A stretch of 64,000 bases of DNA from Deltaproteobacteria bacterium UBA2221 (GTDB lineage Bacteria > Desulfobacterota > Syntrophorhabdia > Syntrophorhabdales > WCHB1-27). The notes beneath the pieces were generated by a model. That model was not told the origin of the DNA and made no database searches. It saw nothing but the letters and a program-made list of their open reading frames with translations. Below, in pieces: positions 1 to 8,537 of the stretch (position 1 is its first letter; each line of letters starts with the position of its first letter). The position numbers and the translations under genes were made by a program. The stretch covers positions 1 through 64,000 of the forward strand of contig DCUF01000082.1 in the NCBI GenBank assembly GCA_002328485.1, given 5' to 3'.

Positions 1-435
1 TGATTTTCAAATGCGTTTACCCTGCGATCACGTAGGAGATGCCTTTGAAGGTGAAGAAAGAAATGCCCACGGGCAAGTAGATGTCTCTAAAGTGATTCGC
101 GCCTGAACGGGTGAGAAGGTCAATTTGATGGGTAAAAAACCTAAGTATTTGTAAAAAAGGAGTAAATCGATGTTGAAGGCCACGGCGCAGCGCAAGGTCG
201 CTTTCCGGGCCCCAAGGTTTGTCGTCTTCGCCTGTGCTTGCAGAAGGAGACCGAATCCGTAGTTGGCGCCAAGGGAAGCAACAAGGACCCACAAGTACTG
301 CCCCTCGGTCCAGAAGTAGAAGAGAAAACCGAGAGCAAGAAGGACATAGTTGCGAAGAGACCTGGGGGTCAGATAATAGAGGCCCAGAGACAGGGGAAGA
401 AAGAATAGAACGAATATCACGGAGCTGAATAGCAT
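1..435 (-). pseudogene. MBOAT O-acyltransferase (AlgI-like), broken N-terminal part
   Basis: The N-terminal part of a membrane-bound O-acyltransferase of the AlgI/DltB type, which moves acyl groups to extracellular polymers. From the ATG at 435 the frame encodes hydrophobic segments and the family stretch NIDLLLFYKYLGF. Homology then moves to another frame, which carries THQIDLLTRSG and LPVGISFFTF, both typical of AlgI. The switch falls on a run of six T (coding strand, about 134-139), where a seventh T would restore the frame. A stop at 17-19 then follows SYVI, where the family normally has SYVIDVYRG, and a different frame resumes with RRVNAFEN, suggesting a second small deletion. The gene continues outside the window. 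Either a pseudogene or, at the T tract, a homopolymer error or slippage site. The family call is secure from the motifs. Confidence 0.7.
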
Positions 436-620
436 GAAAACATTGTCGTCCAGGTGAGACAGTCAAGTTTATGTGAGGCGAGGAATGCTGTCAAGATTGC
501 GTGTGACACATTCCATGTGACGGGGCGAGTCTGTCGCTCTATACTGTATATGAAAATGGGGGATTGACGGCCCATGCCCGCGCGGTAGCCGGTAAGCAGA
601 GAAGTGAAGGAGGGGAAGGA

Positions 621-1169
621 ATGGAGAAGAGAGTGCTTGTGCCGGTGGCTGATGGAAGCGAGGAACTCGAGACGGTTGCCATCGTTGACGTGCTGCGGCG
701 GGCGGGCGCCACGGTGGTCGTTGCTGGGGTGAAGGATGTGGCCATCTCCGGATCGAAGGGGATCAAGCTTATCGCTGATGCGAAGGTGTCCGACTGCCTT
801 CATGAGCTATTCGATCTGATTGCCCTCCCTGGCGGAATGCCAGGGGCTGAGCATCTCCGAGATTCCCCGGAGTTGATTGCCCTCCTGAAGGGCCAGGAGG
901 GTGCGGGCCGCCTTTACGCGGCCATCTGCGCCTCACCGGCAATTGTCCTTTATCCCCATGGCCTTCTTCGCGATAAACGCTTCACCTGCCATCCGAATTT
1001 TGTTCAGGGGATGCCCCAGGGCCAAGTCTCAGCCGAGGGCGTTGTTGTTCAGGGAAACCTTGTGACAAGCCGAGGGGCCGGTGCCGCCGTTGAATTCGCC
1101 CTTGCCCTGGTCGAACTTCTCTACGATGATGAAAAGGTCCAAGAGGTACGTAGGGGGATGGCGATATAG
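621..1169 (+). CDS. DJ-1/PfpI family protein (ThiJ/YajL-like)
   Basis: A 182-residue protein of the DJ-1/PfpI superfamily. It starts with the usual MEKRVLVPVADGSEELE strand-turn-helix and has the nucleophile-elbow motif AICASP with the conserved cysteine near residue 103, plus the GGMPGAEHL loop near residue 75. Members are proposed protein or nucleotide deglycases, or redox-sensing chaperones; which applies cannot be told from sequence. The ATG at 621 is chosen because a strong ribosome binding site (aggaggggaagga) lies just upstream; an ATG at 564 would add 19 residues that do not resemble the family. It stands alone, 189 bases before the acyl-CoA synthetase. Confidence 0.85.
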   Translation: MEKRVLVPVADGSEELETVAIVDVLRRAGATVVVAGVKDVAISGSKGIKLIADAKVSDCLHELFDLIALPGGMPGAEHLRDSPELIALLKGQEGAGRLYAAICASPAIVLYPHGLLRDKRFTCHPNFVQGMPQGQVSAEGVVVQGNLVTSRGAGAAVEFALALVELLYDDEKVQEVRRGMAI

Positions 1170-1310
1170 TTTGGGCAAACAGTAACAAGAATAGTGCTGC
1201 TTGCCCTCCTGAGAGATGGCCAAGGAACGGCCACGAAGACCCCATCCGGTCCCGTCGGTGCCAGGCCATTTGATTTTGTCACCCCGACACTCGCGAAGCC
1301 TTGGCAACCC

Positions 1311-1339
1311 TTGTTTTCCCCCAAACCGGTGTGTATACT
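1311..1339 (+). promoter_or_regulatory. Candidate sigma-70 promoter for the acyl-CoA synthetase
   Basis: TTGTTT (1311-1316), a 17-base spacer and TATACT (1334-1339) lie just before the ATG at 1359. The -10 is a 5/6 match, the -35 a weaker 3/6 match. The predicted transcript start would leave a very short leader that still includes the ggagg at 1346-1350. Confidence 0.35.
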
Positions 1340-1358
1340 ACGCCCGGAGGGTTTCGCA

Positions 1359-3470
1359 ATGGCTCACGATGTTTATCGATTTTTCTACCCGGCAAGTCTT
1401 GCTATCATCGGTGTCTCGGACGCCCCCTCAAACCTGGCCAGAGTCATGGTCCAGAACCTTCAACGTTTCGGCTGCAAGGCCCGCGTATATCCCATAGGTA
1501 ACACGGGGGAAAGCATAGGAGGATCAAGGATCCTCCGGACCATACACGACGTGGACGAAACGCCCGATCTCGCCGTACTGCTTATACCTGCCCGATATAT
1601 ACCGGAGCAGCTCGATGCCTGCGGGCAGAAGGGTATCCGTCACGTCATCATCGAAACGGGCGGTTTTTCAGAGTATTCGGCGGAGAATCGCTCCCTTGAA
1701 GATGAGGTGATGGGTATTGCGCGGCAGTACGGTATCCGACTGGTGGGGCCGAACTGTTTTGGCGCCATCAACTTTGCCATCGGACTGGCCCTTCCCTTCT
1801 TCGTTCTCCGCCCCCAGTACATGCGAAGGGGCTACGCCTCTTTGATCTCCCAGAGCGGCGGCATCGTATACGATATGTGTATGCTGTGCTCGGTCGAGAA
1901 CGTCGGGCTGTCCAAGCTGGTAAGCATGGGCAACAAGTTGGACCTCAACGAGACGGATTTTCTCGACTATCTCATCGGCGACCAGGAAACAAGGGTCATA
2001 GGGCTCTATTTAGAGGATTTCTCCCAAGGTCGCAAACTCATGCGTCTTGCTGCGGCTACCGATAAACCGGTCCTGCTGCTCAAGGCAAATAGAAGCTCTG
2101 CAGGCAAGGAGATAGCCCGCTTTCATACGGCTGCACTGGCAGGGGACGATGCCGTAGCGGACGCGGCGGTTCGCCAGGCTGGGATACACCGGGTCGACAA
2201 CCTGGTAGAGATGGTCGATCTTTTCAAGATTTTCGACCTGCCCCTCATGCGCGGTCCACGGTTGGGTTTGATCACCAGGTCGGGCGGTCATGGGGTGTTG
2301 GCAGCCGATGCCGCGCACCGTCATGGATTCCAGCTCGCACGTTTTTCCGATTCTTTTTTCGAGGTGGTCCAGAAGGCAAAGAGGAGTAATGTAATACGGG
2401 CGACCAACCCCCTCGATATTGGAGATGTCTACGACATGGCCGCCTACGCGGATCTTCTGGACCTGGCCCTCCGGGAGGAGGAGGTCGACGGGGTGGGATT
2501 TATCGTGACCTTCAGCTCGGACAATGAAGGCTTGCAGGTGGAAGGATTTGTAAAGAAGGCCTCGGAGATCATGGCCTTCCATGAAAAGCCGGTTGTTCTT
2601 TGCGTGATAACCAACAGAGACCAGTGGCTGGGCATGAAGCGAGCAACAGATCTTCCCATCTTTTCCGACGTTGACATGGCTTTGAAGGCCCTTCACCGTT
2701 CCTTTGAGCATTGGGATCGGCGTAAGGGGGGCACGGGTGGTCAGGTGCTGGCGGAAGAGGCCCCCGAACAACCGTCAACACGAGGGCGACGGGAGAGAAA
2801 GGCTGCCAAAGGCCACGTGGTAGAGCCGTCAGATGCCTTCGGCCTTCTCAAGCGGTATGGCGTTCCGACCGTGGACTATGCCTTTGTCGGGGATGCCGGA
2901 GAGGCCATCTCCGCGGCTCACCTGATCGGCTATCCGGTTGCGCTCAAGATCGCATCCACGGAGGTCTTGCACAAGACTGAGGAAGGTGGTGTCAAGCTTG
3001 ATATCGCAGGGGACGGGGAGCTTGAGGTGGCCCTTCACCAGATGAAAGGCGATTCCTTTATGGTCCAGAAGATGGCTCCCCCGGGACGTGAATTGATCGT
3101 GGGCGCTAGAATCGATGCTGAATTTGGGCCAATCCTTATGCTGGGGCTCGGCGGTATCCTTGCAGAGTTGCTTAAGGACATCTCCATGAAGGTCCTTCCC
3201 ATAGATAGAGCGACGGCACGGCGCATGATTGAGGAGCTCCGAGGGGCTGCGCTGCTGAAGGGGTTCCGGGGCGAGCGAGCTGCAGACCTTGAGGCGGTCG
3301 AGGATGTTCTTCTGGCCGTTTCGCGGCTTTGTATGGAGCAGAGGGACGTTACGAACCTTGATATCAACCCCCTCATCGTGTATGAGGAGGGGCGAGGTTG
3401 CGCTGCTGTAGATGTGAAGCTGGAAAGGATCGACAGCCAAGGAGAACCAGGAAAAGGGAAAGAGGCCTAG
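1359..3470 (+). CDS. Acetate/acyl-CoA ligase, ADP-forming (fused alpha-beta)
   Basis: A 703-residue NDP-forming acyl-CoA synthetase, joining the alpha (CoA-binding Rossmann plus succinyl-CoA ligase-like) and beta (ATP-grasp) parts that are separate subunits in archaeal ACD. Such enzymes make ATP from acetyl- or aryl-CoA, a common energy-conserving step in syntrophs. Visible features: the N-terminal CoA-binding domain (AIIGVSDAPSN), SQSGG near residue 164, the catalytic-histidine segment FHTAALAGDD, RSGGHGVLAAD, and a C-terminal ATP-grasp with VALKIAS, HKTEEGGVKL and LDINPLIVY. The ATG at 1359 has ggagg 8 bases upstream; the frame is open further upstream but without family similarity. A roughly 50-residue basic linker separates the halves. 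Its stop overlaps that of convergent gspB. The acyl substrate cannot be assigned. Confidence 0.9.
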   Translation: MAHDVYRFFYPASLAIIGVSDAPSNLARVMVQNLQRFGCKARVYPIGNTGESIGGSRILRTIHDVDETPDLAVLLIPARYIPEQLDACGQKGIRHVIIETGGFSEYSAENRSLEDEVMGIARQYGIRLVGPNCFGAINFAIGLALPFFVLRPQYMRRGYASLISQSGGIVYDMCMLCSVENVGLSKLVSMGNKLDLNETDFLDYLIGDQETRVIGLYLEDFSQGRKLMRLAAATDKPVLLLKANRSSAGKEIARFHTAALAGDDAVADAAVRQAGIHRVDNLVEMVDLFKIFDLPLMRGPRLGLITRSGGHGVLAADAAHRHGFQLARFSDSFFEVVQKAKRSNVIRATNPLDIGDVYDMAAYADLLDLALREEEVDGVGFIVTFSSDNEGLQVEGFVKKASEIMAFHEKPVVLCVITNRDQWLGMKRATDLPIFSDVDMALKALHRSFEHWDRRKGGTGGQVLAEEAPEQPSTRGRRERKAAKGHVVEPSDAFGLLKRYGVPTVDYAFVGDAGEAISAAHLIGYPVALKIASTEVLHKTEEGGVKLDIAGDGELEVALHQMKGDSFMVQKMAPPGRELIVGARIDAEFGPILMLGLGGILAELLKDISMKVLPIDRATARRMIEELRGAALLKGFRGERAADLEAVEDVLLAVSRLCMEQRDVTNLDINPLIVYEEGRGCAAVDVKLERIDSQGEPGKGKEA

Positions 3471-4204
3471 GGATGGTCGTTGACGCCGACCCTGAAGCGA
3501 TAGCCTTGATAGGAGAAGATAACGCCTCCCGGTATGATTTCCGCTACCTTCAGACCTGGGCTCAAGGCTTCGCCTTCCTGGACGATCTTATTGTTGACCC
3601 GTGCCACCCTGAAATGGGGCTCGGCACTGTAGGCGTGCCCGGATATCTTGAACTCCGGTAAGCTGCCCCTGATTCTGGGCGGCAGTTCCTCCAGATCGAA
3701 CAGTCTGTCGCCCGGTGCGGGGTATGAGGGGGCAGCCGTCTTTCGGGACGGCGTCTCCGGAGAGATCTTTCCGGCAGAAACCGCGATCCTATCTTTCTGG
3801 CCGGCTCCCGCCTCCGTCGGGATCGCTGCGGCAGGACTCGGAATAGGCGCCGATTTTTCCGAAATCACCGGCGCGATCTTGCCGGCGGAAGACCTGTCAG
3901 ATCCAGGACCGGGGACCGCGGGCACCGGGGGTGACAGGTCTTCCGGGGTTCCGGATAACGCCTTTTCCGGTAGGGACGTGGGCTCGACAGCCGGTGTGGT
4001 GGCTTCGTGATGTCGCGCTGGAGCCATCCACCATGCCGTCATGACCACGGCATTGAGGAGGAGGGCTCCAATAATGACGTAGGGCAGCGCCCGGTTTTTC
4101 TTCCCCTCTTCAGGAACGTCGGGGGGTAGCGTCAGAAGCGGGGGGACTCCCTCTCTCTGTTGCTTTTGTTCAACCTTCTTGAGGGCTTCGAGAATATATG
4201 ACAT
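3467..4204 (-). CDS. gspB: GspB-like type II secretion assembly protein
   Basis: A 245-residue bitopic inner-membrane protein. The N-terminus MSYILEALKKVEQKQQRE is the hallmark of GspB/ExeB homologues. One membrane segment (about residues 40-60) follows, then a long Pro/Ala/Ser-rich periplasmic linker, then a C-terminal GspB domain (about 180-245, with ISGHAYSAEPHFRVARVNNK and VIFSYQGYRFRV). In Aeromonas, ExeB works with the ATPase ExeA to insert the secretin multimer through peptidoglycan. It is translationally coupled to the upstream exeA-like gene (TAATG, 1-nt overlap). No other secretion genes are in the window. The family assignment is firm; a role in type II secretion here is inference. 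Confidence 0.85.
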   Translation of the reverse strand: MSYILEALKKVEQKQQREGVPPLLTLPPDVPEEGKKNRALPYVIIGALLLNAVVMTAWWMAPARHHEATTPAVEPTSLPEKALSGTPEDLSPPVPAVPGPGSDRSSAGKIAPVISEKSAPIPSPAAAIPTEAGAGQKDRIAVSAGKISPETPSRKTAAPSYPAPGDRLFDLEELPPRIRGSLPEFKISGHAYSAEPHFRVARVNNKIVQEGEALSPGLKVAEIIPGGVIFSYQGYRFRVGVNDHP

Positions 4205-5823
4205 TACCGGCCATCCTTCTTTTGGAGTGCCGGGCCATCCTTACCCGCGATGGTTGCAATCTGAATAAGGGTCTTTGGTCCCGTGATGCCGTCGGCTTCG
4301 AGGCCTACACCCTGTTGAAACTTTCTTACCTGCTTCACGAGCTCTTCGTCATAAACCTGTTTGTGTCCATTTGGCGCTGGTCGCCCCTGGATGACGGCCA
4401 GCCGTCGGTCGAGCCATGCCACGAGTGGGCTACGACTGCCCAGCTTCAACGACTGGTCGAGCTTGGGCACGCCCCGCCATATCAGGAGGTACTCACCAGT
4501 CCAGGATGATTCAATCTGCCCGATGTCGACTATCTTGGTATCTCTACCCCTGGCAAGGGTGGCTGCCTTCTCCTGGAGTCCCGTAAGAGCTACATATTGT
4601 TTGCCGCTACCGGTGTCTTTCAGCGCCAAGACGACCGGCCTATCGATCTGACGGAGATTTGTCAGGGTGCCTTTTGCCTCCACGCAGTGAAGGCCCTGTT
4701 TTATGGCCTGTTCGCAGACGGCGATGTCTTGGCCTGGTCTGTAGTCGATCTGCCATACGGAAAAGAGCGTTTTGTATGCTTCGTCCTTGTCGCTGGAAAG
4801 GGCCGATGTGGCTGACATGTGGTCCTTCTCCCCGTACGACGAGCCTTCCATATGGGGCGAGGTTACCTGTGCAGTTGTTACAAAGAGGCCCTTTGGCCAA
4901 ATCCTTGCCCCGTTTGAGCGGTAGTAGAAGCCAAAGACGGCGGCCGTACAGACGAGCAATATGAAACCCCCGAGAGCCGCCTGAAACACGAACCGCCTCC
5001 GGAGTAACGGGGCTAATCCCGAAACCTCGCGTGCAGCGGTCACGAGCGTTTTTCTGTCGACTCTGTCTTTGCCTTCGGCAAAAGCACCGAGCAAGGCCCT
5101 ATCCAGGATGATGTTGATCATTCGTGGCACACCCTTGGTCAATGAAAAAAGGGACCTCAGGGCTGATGCAGTGAATGGGTTCCCGCGGAGAAGACCGGCC
5201 ACAGAGAGACGATAGTTCACATAGGCCAGGACCTCCTTCTTGGAAAGAGATCCCAGATGGTATCGTGCCGTGATCCGTTGTGAAAGCTGTCTCAGCTCAG
5301 GCTTGGCCAATAGGTCTCTCAGCTCAGGCTGGCCGAGCATAATGATCTGGAGGAGCTTTCGCTCTCTTGTCTCCAGGTTGGTTAAAAGGCGGATCTGCTC
5401 AAGTACATCGGGTTTGAGGTTTTGGGCCTCCTCAATGATAAGGACCGCTCTCTGCCCTTTTTCGTGTATTTTGAGGAGAAAATCGCTGATGAGAGACACA
5501 AATACCTTGATGCTTGTTGTGCTGGGAGGATAATTGATGCCGAACTCGTCACAGACCGATGCAAGAAGTTCCTCCGCCGTCAACTTTGGGTTGAGGATGA
5601 AAGCGGTTTCCGTGCCGTCGGGAATCAGCTCCAGGAAGAGGCGGCAAACCGTGGTCTTCCCAGTCCCGACCTCCCCTGTAAGCAGGACAAATCCACCTTC
5701 ATTTTTGATTCCATAGAGCAGATGTGCGAGGGCTTCCCGGTGCCCCTGACTCATGAAGAAGTATTGGGGATTGGGAGCGATTGAAAAAGGTTGTTCCTTC
5801 AGACCGAAATAATCAGTATACAT
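4204..5823 (-). CDS. exeA: ExeA/GspA-like AAA ATPase with peptidoglycan-binding domain
   Basis: A 539-residue protein. The N-terminus MYTDYFGLKEQPFSIAPNPQ is typical of ExeA/GspA. A cytoplasmic AAA ATPase follows, with Walker A GEVGTGKT (residues 50-57) and Walker B LIIEEAQ (128-134). One membrane helix lies near residues 275-295. The periplasmic part ends in a peptidoglycan-binding domain (about 475-530, with VRKFQQGVGLEADGITGPKT). ExeA uses ATP to help secretin assembly across the cell wall. Between the helix and the binding domain is a stretch of about 150 residues including a papain-like-peptidase-fold-looking segment (CVEAKGTLTNLRQIDRPVVL), as found in some longer ExeA proteins. It forms an operon with gspB. 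Confidence 0.88.
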   Translation of the reverse strand: MYTDYFGLKEQPFSIAPNPQYFFMSQGHREALAHLLYGIKNEGGFVLLTGEVGTGKTTVCRLFLELIPDGTETAFILNPKLTAEELLASVCDEFGINYPPSTTSIKVFVSLISDFLLKIHEKGQRAVLIIEEAQNLKPDVLEQIRLLTNLETRERKLLQIIMLGQPELRDLLAKPELRQLSQRITARYHLGSLSKKEVLAYVNYRLSVAGLLRGNPFTASALRSLFSLTKGVPRMINIILDRALLGAFAEGKDRVDRKTLVTAAREVSGLAPLLRRRFVFQAALGGFILLVCTAAVFGFYYRSNGARIWPKGLFVTTAQVTSPHMEGSSYGEKDHMSATSALSSDKDEAYKTLFSVWQIDYRPGQDIAVCEQAIKQGLHCVEAKGTLTNLRQIDRPVVLALKDTGSGKQYVALTGLQEKAATLARGRDTKIVDIGQIESSWTGEYLLIWRGVPKLDQSLKLGSRSPLVAWLDRRLAVIQGRPAPNGHKQVYDEELVKQVRKFQQGVGLEADGITGPKTLIQIATIAGKDGPALQKKDGR

Positions 5824-6097
5824 TCAACCAAAACTGTGGGCTTGCGGCTGGGAGCATTCGATGAAAATGCGAACACAGCAAACCTCCAGCCATTATCCTC
5901 TCTAAAGATGGAGCTAGACTAATACAAGGAACGCCAAAAGACAATCTCAAAAAACGAAAGTAAGCCTTTACGACACTCCCATTCTCCTATAAACTATGAT
6001 CAACGGCAAAGGGCGCAATTTGATCTTTTCTGTGATCGCTGTCCTTACGTTATGACCTGAGCGGGATTATATTTAGTATGAACTCAGGACAAAAGTT

Positions 6098-6514
6098 ATG
6101 GGGGACAGTGTGGAAAAAGAGAAAGTAAGGGAAAAAGTAAAGAATATCCTTCAAGAATGTGCAACCGAGGGTACTGTCTGGAATAGACACCTCAAGGCGG
6201 ATGACACCATTGATATCTGGCGGGAGATGAATAGCGTGTTGCTTGACGGCCAGGGGGAGCCTATTCCCTTCGACGTTTTCTATGCATCCCTGGACAGGTT
6301 CAGAAGGGCCTTCGCGACGGATTTTGAAGAAGCGACGGATGTCTTCCTGAAAATACTGGAGCCAAAGCAGGAGCCGGCAGGGGCCGAATCGAGACGCACC
6401 CGGAGACGGGCGGCTTCGAGCAACCGCCGTCCAGCCGCCCAGCGGACGAACATGAATAGGACCTCATCCATCACTCATGCCGACGTGCGGCTCCATCGCC
6501 CGGTACACGGTTAG
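6098..6514 (+). CDS. Hypothetical protein
   Basis: A 138-residue protein of unknown family. The first 90 residues look like a folded, charged helical domain (EKEKVREKVKNILQEC, DTIDIWREMNSVLL, DVFYASLDRFRRAF). The last 45 are low-complexity and strongly basic (RRTRRRAASSNRR). No signal peptide or membrane segment. The ATG at 6098 has a modest aggac about 9 bases upstream. It is isolated: divergent from exeA and convergent with the export operon. The basic tail might bind nucleic acid or be partly non-coding; no function is proposed. Confidence 0.55.
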   Translation: MGDSVEKEKVREKVKNILQECATEGTVWNRHLKADDTIDIWREMNSVLLDGQGEPIPFDVFYASLDRFRRAFATDFEEATDVFLKILEPKQEPAGAESRRTRRRAASSNRRPAAQRTNMNRTSSITHADVRLHRPVHG

Positions 6515-6627
6515 TCTGCGTCGCCAAAAGGTTTCTCTCTTCTTTCAGCACCCCAGCCACTTCGTTTTGCCTGTTCGACTTGACTCCTTTCCGCCCCATT
6601 ACCCCTCCCGTGGTTGTGCTATCCCTT

Positions 6628-7854
6628 TTACTCGTAGCGCAAGGCGTCTATGGGGTTGAGGAGGGACGCTTTATAGGCAGGATAGAACCCGAAGAATACC
6701 CCCACGAAACCGGAAAAAACGAAGGCGAGGGTTGCTGCCAGGGGCGACACCGAGGTGGTCCAGCCGGCCGCCAGAGAAAGGACCAACGATCCCGCGACAC
6801 CGAGGATAATGCCGATAATGCCACCGGCCAAAGAGAGAATAGTGGCTTCCAGGATGAACTGCAAGCGTATGTCCCAGGTCTTCGCCCCTATGGCCATGCG
6901 TATGCCTATTTCCCTGGTCCTTTCAGTGACGGAAACGAGCATGATATTCATGATGCCGATGCCGCCGACAACGAGTGAGACCGATGCAATGGCCCCGAGC
7001 AGAAGGGTCATCACCCTGCTCGACTGTTCCGTGACCTGCATCATCTGGGTCAGGTTTCTTATGGTAAAATCGTCCTCTTGGCGGAGGGTGAGGCGATGCC
7101 GTTGGCGCAGGAGTCCCCGAATCTCGGGCTCGGCCGTCTCGAGGGCGTTCGCGTCTCTGGCCTTCACCATGATGATGCGCACCATTCCCGGAAAACTGGT
7201 CCCAAAGAGCTTCTTTTGGGCAGTGGTGATGGGGACCAGAATGGTATCATCCTGATCCAGGCCGCCTGGGGACTGTCCTTTGGCATGGAGAACCCCTACC
7301 ACCCGGAAGGGGATCTTCTTGATGCGTATGATCTGGTCTACCGGGTCAATCGCGCCAAAGAGATTGTCGACGATGGTTTGACCGATGAGGGCGACCTTGG
7401 TTGCGCTTCGGACATCATCCTCTGTGAAAGATCGACCGGCAGAGATAGGCCAATCCCGAACGTTGAGCATGGCAGGGGTCGTGCCTTGGACCTGGGTACT
7501 CCAGTTAACGTTGCCGTAGACGATCTGGGCTGTTCCGTTATGGACCGGCGCAACATCGCTTACCGAGGGGCATCCTTCTATGGCTCGGGCATCATCAAAG
7601 GTGAGGGTCATCTGAGTGCCCCCACCCATGCGCACCCCCCCGGATGTCGAACTTCCCGGGAGGACCATAATCAGGTTGCTTCCCATGCTCGCAATCTGGG
7701 CCGATATCTGCTTACTGGCCCCCGTTCCGATAGCGAGCATGGCAACGACAGCGCCCACCCCGATGATGATACCGAGCATGGTAAGGGCAGAGCGCATCTT
7801 GTTGACCCGAAGCGCCCTCAGTGCTATGCGGGTTGTCCAGGCCAGATCGATCAT
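6628..7854 (-). CDS. MacB-like ABC transporter permease
   Basis: A 408-residue MacB/FtsX-type permease. It has an N-terminal membrane helix (about residues 20-42, TMLGIIIGVGAVVAM), a large periplasmic core domain with GSNLIMVLPGSS and the usual Gly-rich loop, and three C-terminal helices (from about 285) including GGIGIMNIMLVSVTERTREIG, a strong family signature. With the ATPase, adaptor and TolC genes upstream it would form a mechanotransmission-type efflux system taking periplasmic substrates out through TolC. Its ATG overlaps the end of the ATPase gene by 4 nt. The ATPase is a separate polypeptide, unlike E. coli MacB where it is fused. Substrate unknown. Confidence 0.92.
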   Translation of the reverse strand: MIDLAWTTRIALRALRVNKMRSALTMLGIIIGVGAVVAMLAIGTGASKQISAQIASMGSNLIMVLPGSSTSGGVRMGGGTQMTLTFDDARAIEGCPSVSDVAPVHNGTAQIVYGNVNWSTQVQGTTPAMLNVRDWPISAGRSFTEDDVRSATKVALIGQTIVDNLFGAIDPVDQIIRIKKIPFRVVGVLHAKGQSPGGLDQDDTILVPITTAQKKLFGTSFPGMVRIIMVKARDANALETAEPEIRGLLRQRHRLTLRQEDDFTIRNLTQMMQVTEQSSRVMTLLLGAIASVSLVVGGIGIMNIMLVSVTERTREIGIRMAIGAKTWDIRLQFILEATILSLAGGIIGIILGVAGSLVLSLAAGWTTSVSPLAATLAFVFSGFVGVFFGFYPAYKASLLNPIDALRYE

Positions 7855-8537
7855 CCCCGCACCTCGTCGGACACCAAACGGCCGTCAAGAAAGCGTAGTG
7901 TCCTTTTGCTGAACCGAGCGATATCGGATTCGTGGGTGACCAGGATGATGGTAATGCCTGCTTCCCCGTTGAGTCGCTGAAAGAGTTCCATGATCTCAAT
8001 GCTGGTCTTTGTATCAAGGTTTCCAGTCGGCTCGTCGGCCATGAGGATGGGAGCTTGGTTAACGATGGCCCGCGCTATGGCCACCCTCTGCTGTTGGCCT
8101 CCCGACAACTGGTTGGGGTGGTGGTGCTCTCTGCCCTCGAGCCCCACAATCTTGAGGGCTGCCAGTGCCTTTTCCCTCCGCATGTTCGCGGCGACCCCAT
8201 CGTAGAGCATGGGCAGTTCCACGTTTTCAAGGGCGGGCGTACGGCTCAGAAGATTGAACCCCTGAAAGACAAAGCCTATCTTCTTATTGCGTATCCCTGC
8301 CAGTTGATCCCGGCTCAGTTGCCCGACGTCAACCCCCTCGAGAAAATACCGCCCCTCCGTGGGCGAATCGAGACAGCCCAGGATGTTCATGAAGGTCGAC
8401 TTCCCCGAACCAGACGGACCCATGATCGAGACAAAATCCCCCCTTTCCACGGTCGCCGAAACATTGTCGAGGGCGCGCAGATCGACCTCGCCCATGTTAT
8501 AGACCTTGCTGATGCCGATAACCTCGATCAGGTTCAT
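7851..8537 (-). CDS. MacB/LolD-type ABC transporter ATP-binding protein
   Basis: A 228-residue ABC ATPase of the MacB/LolD class. Walker A GPSGSGKST (residues 40-48), Q-loop in FQGFNLL, signature LSGGQQQR, Walker B LMADEPTGNLD and switch histidine in LVTHE are all intact, so it should be active. It powers the permease encoded next, with which it overlaps by 4 nt. The ATG at 8537 is chosen because the family begins MNLIEV.GISKVY and because it forms the ATGA overlap with the adaptor stop; the open frame continues 62 codons upstream inside the adaptor gene but is not family-like. Confidence 0.92.
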   Translation of the reverse strand: MNLIEVIGISKVYNMGEVDLRALDNVSATVERGDFVSIMGPSGSGKSTFMNILGCLDSPTEGRYFLEGVDVGQLSRDQLAGIRNKKIGFVFQGFNLLSRTPALENVELPMLYDGVAANMRREKALAALKIVGLEGREHHHPNQLSGGQQQRVAIARAIVNQAPILMADEPTGNLDTKTSIEIMELFQRLNGEAGITIILVTHESDIARFSKRTLRFLDGRLVSDEVRG

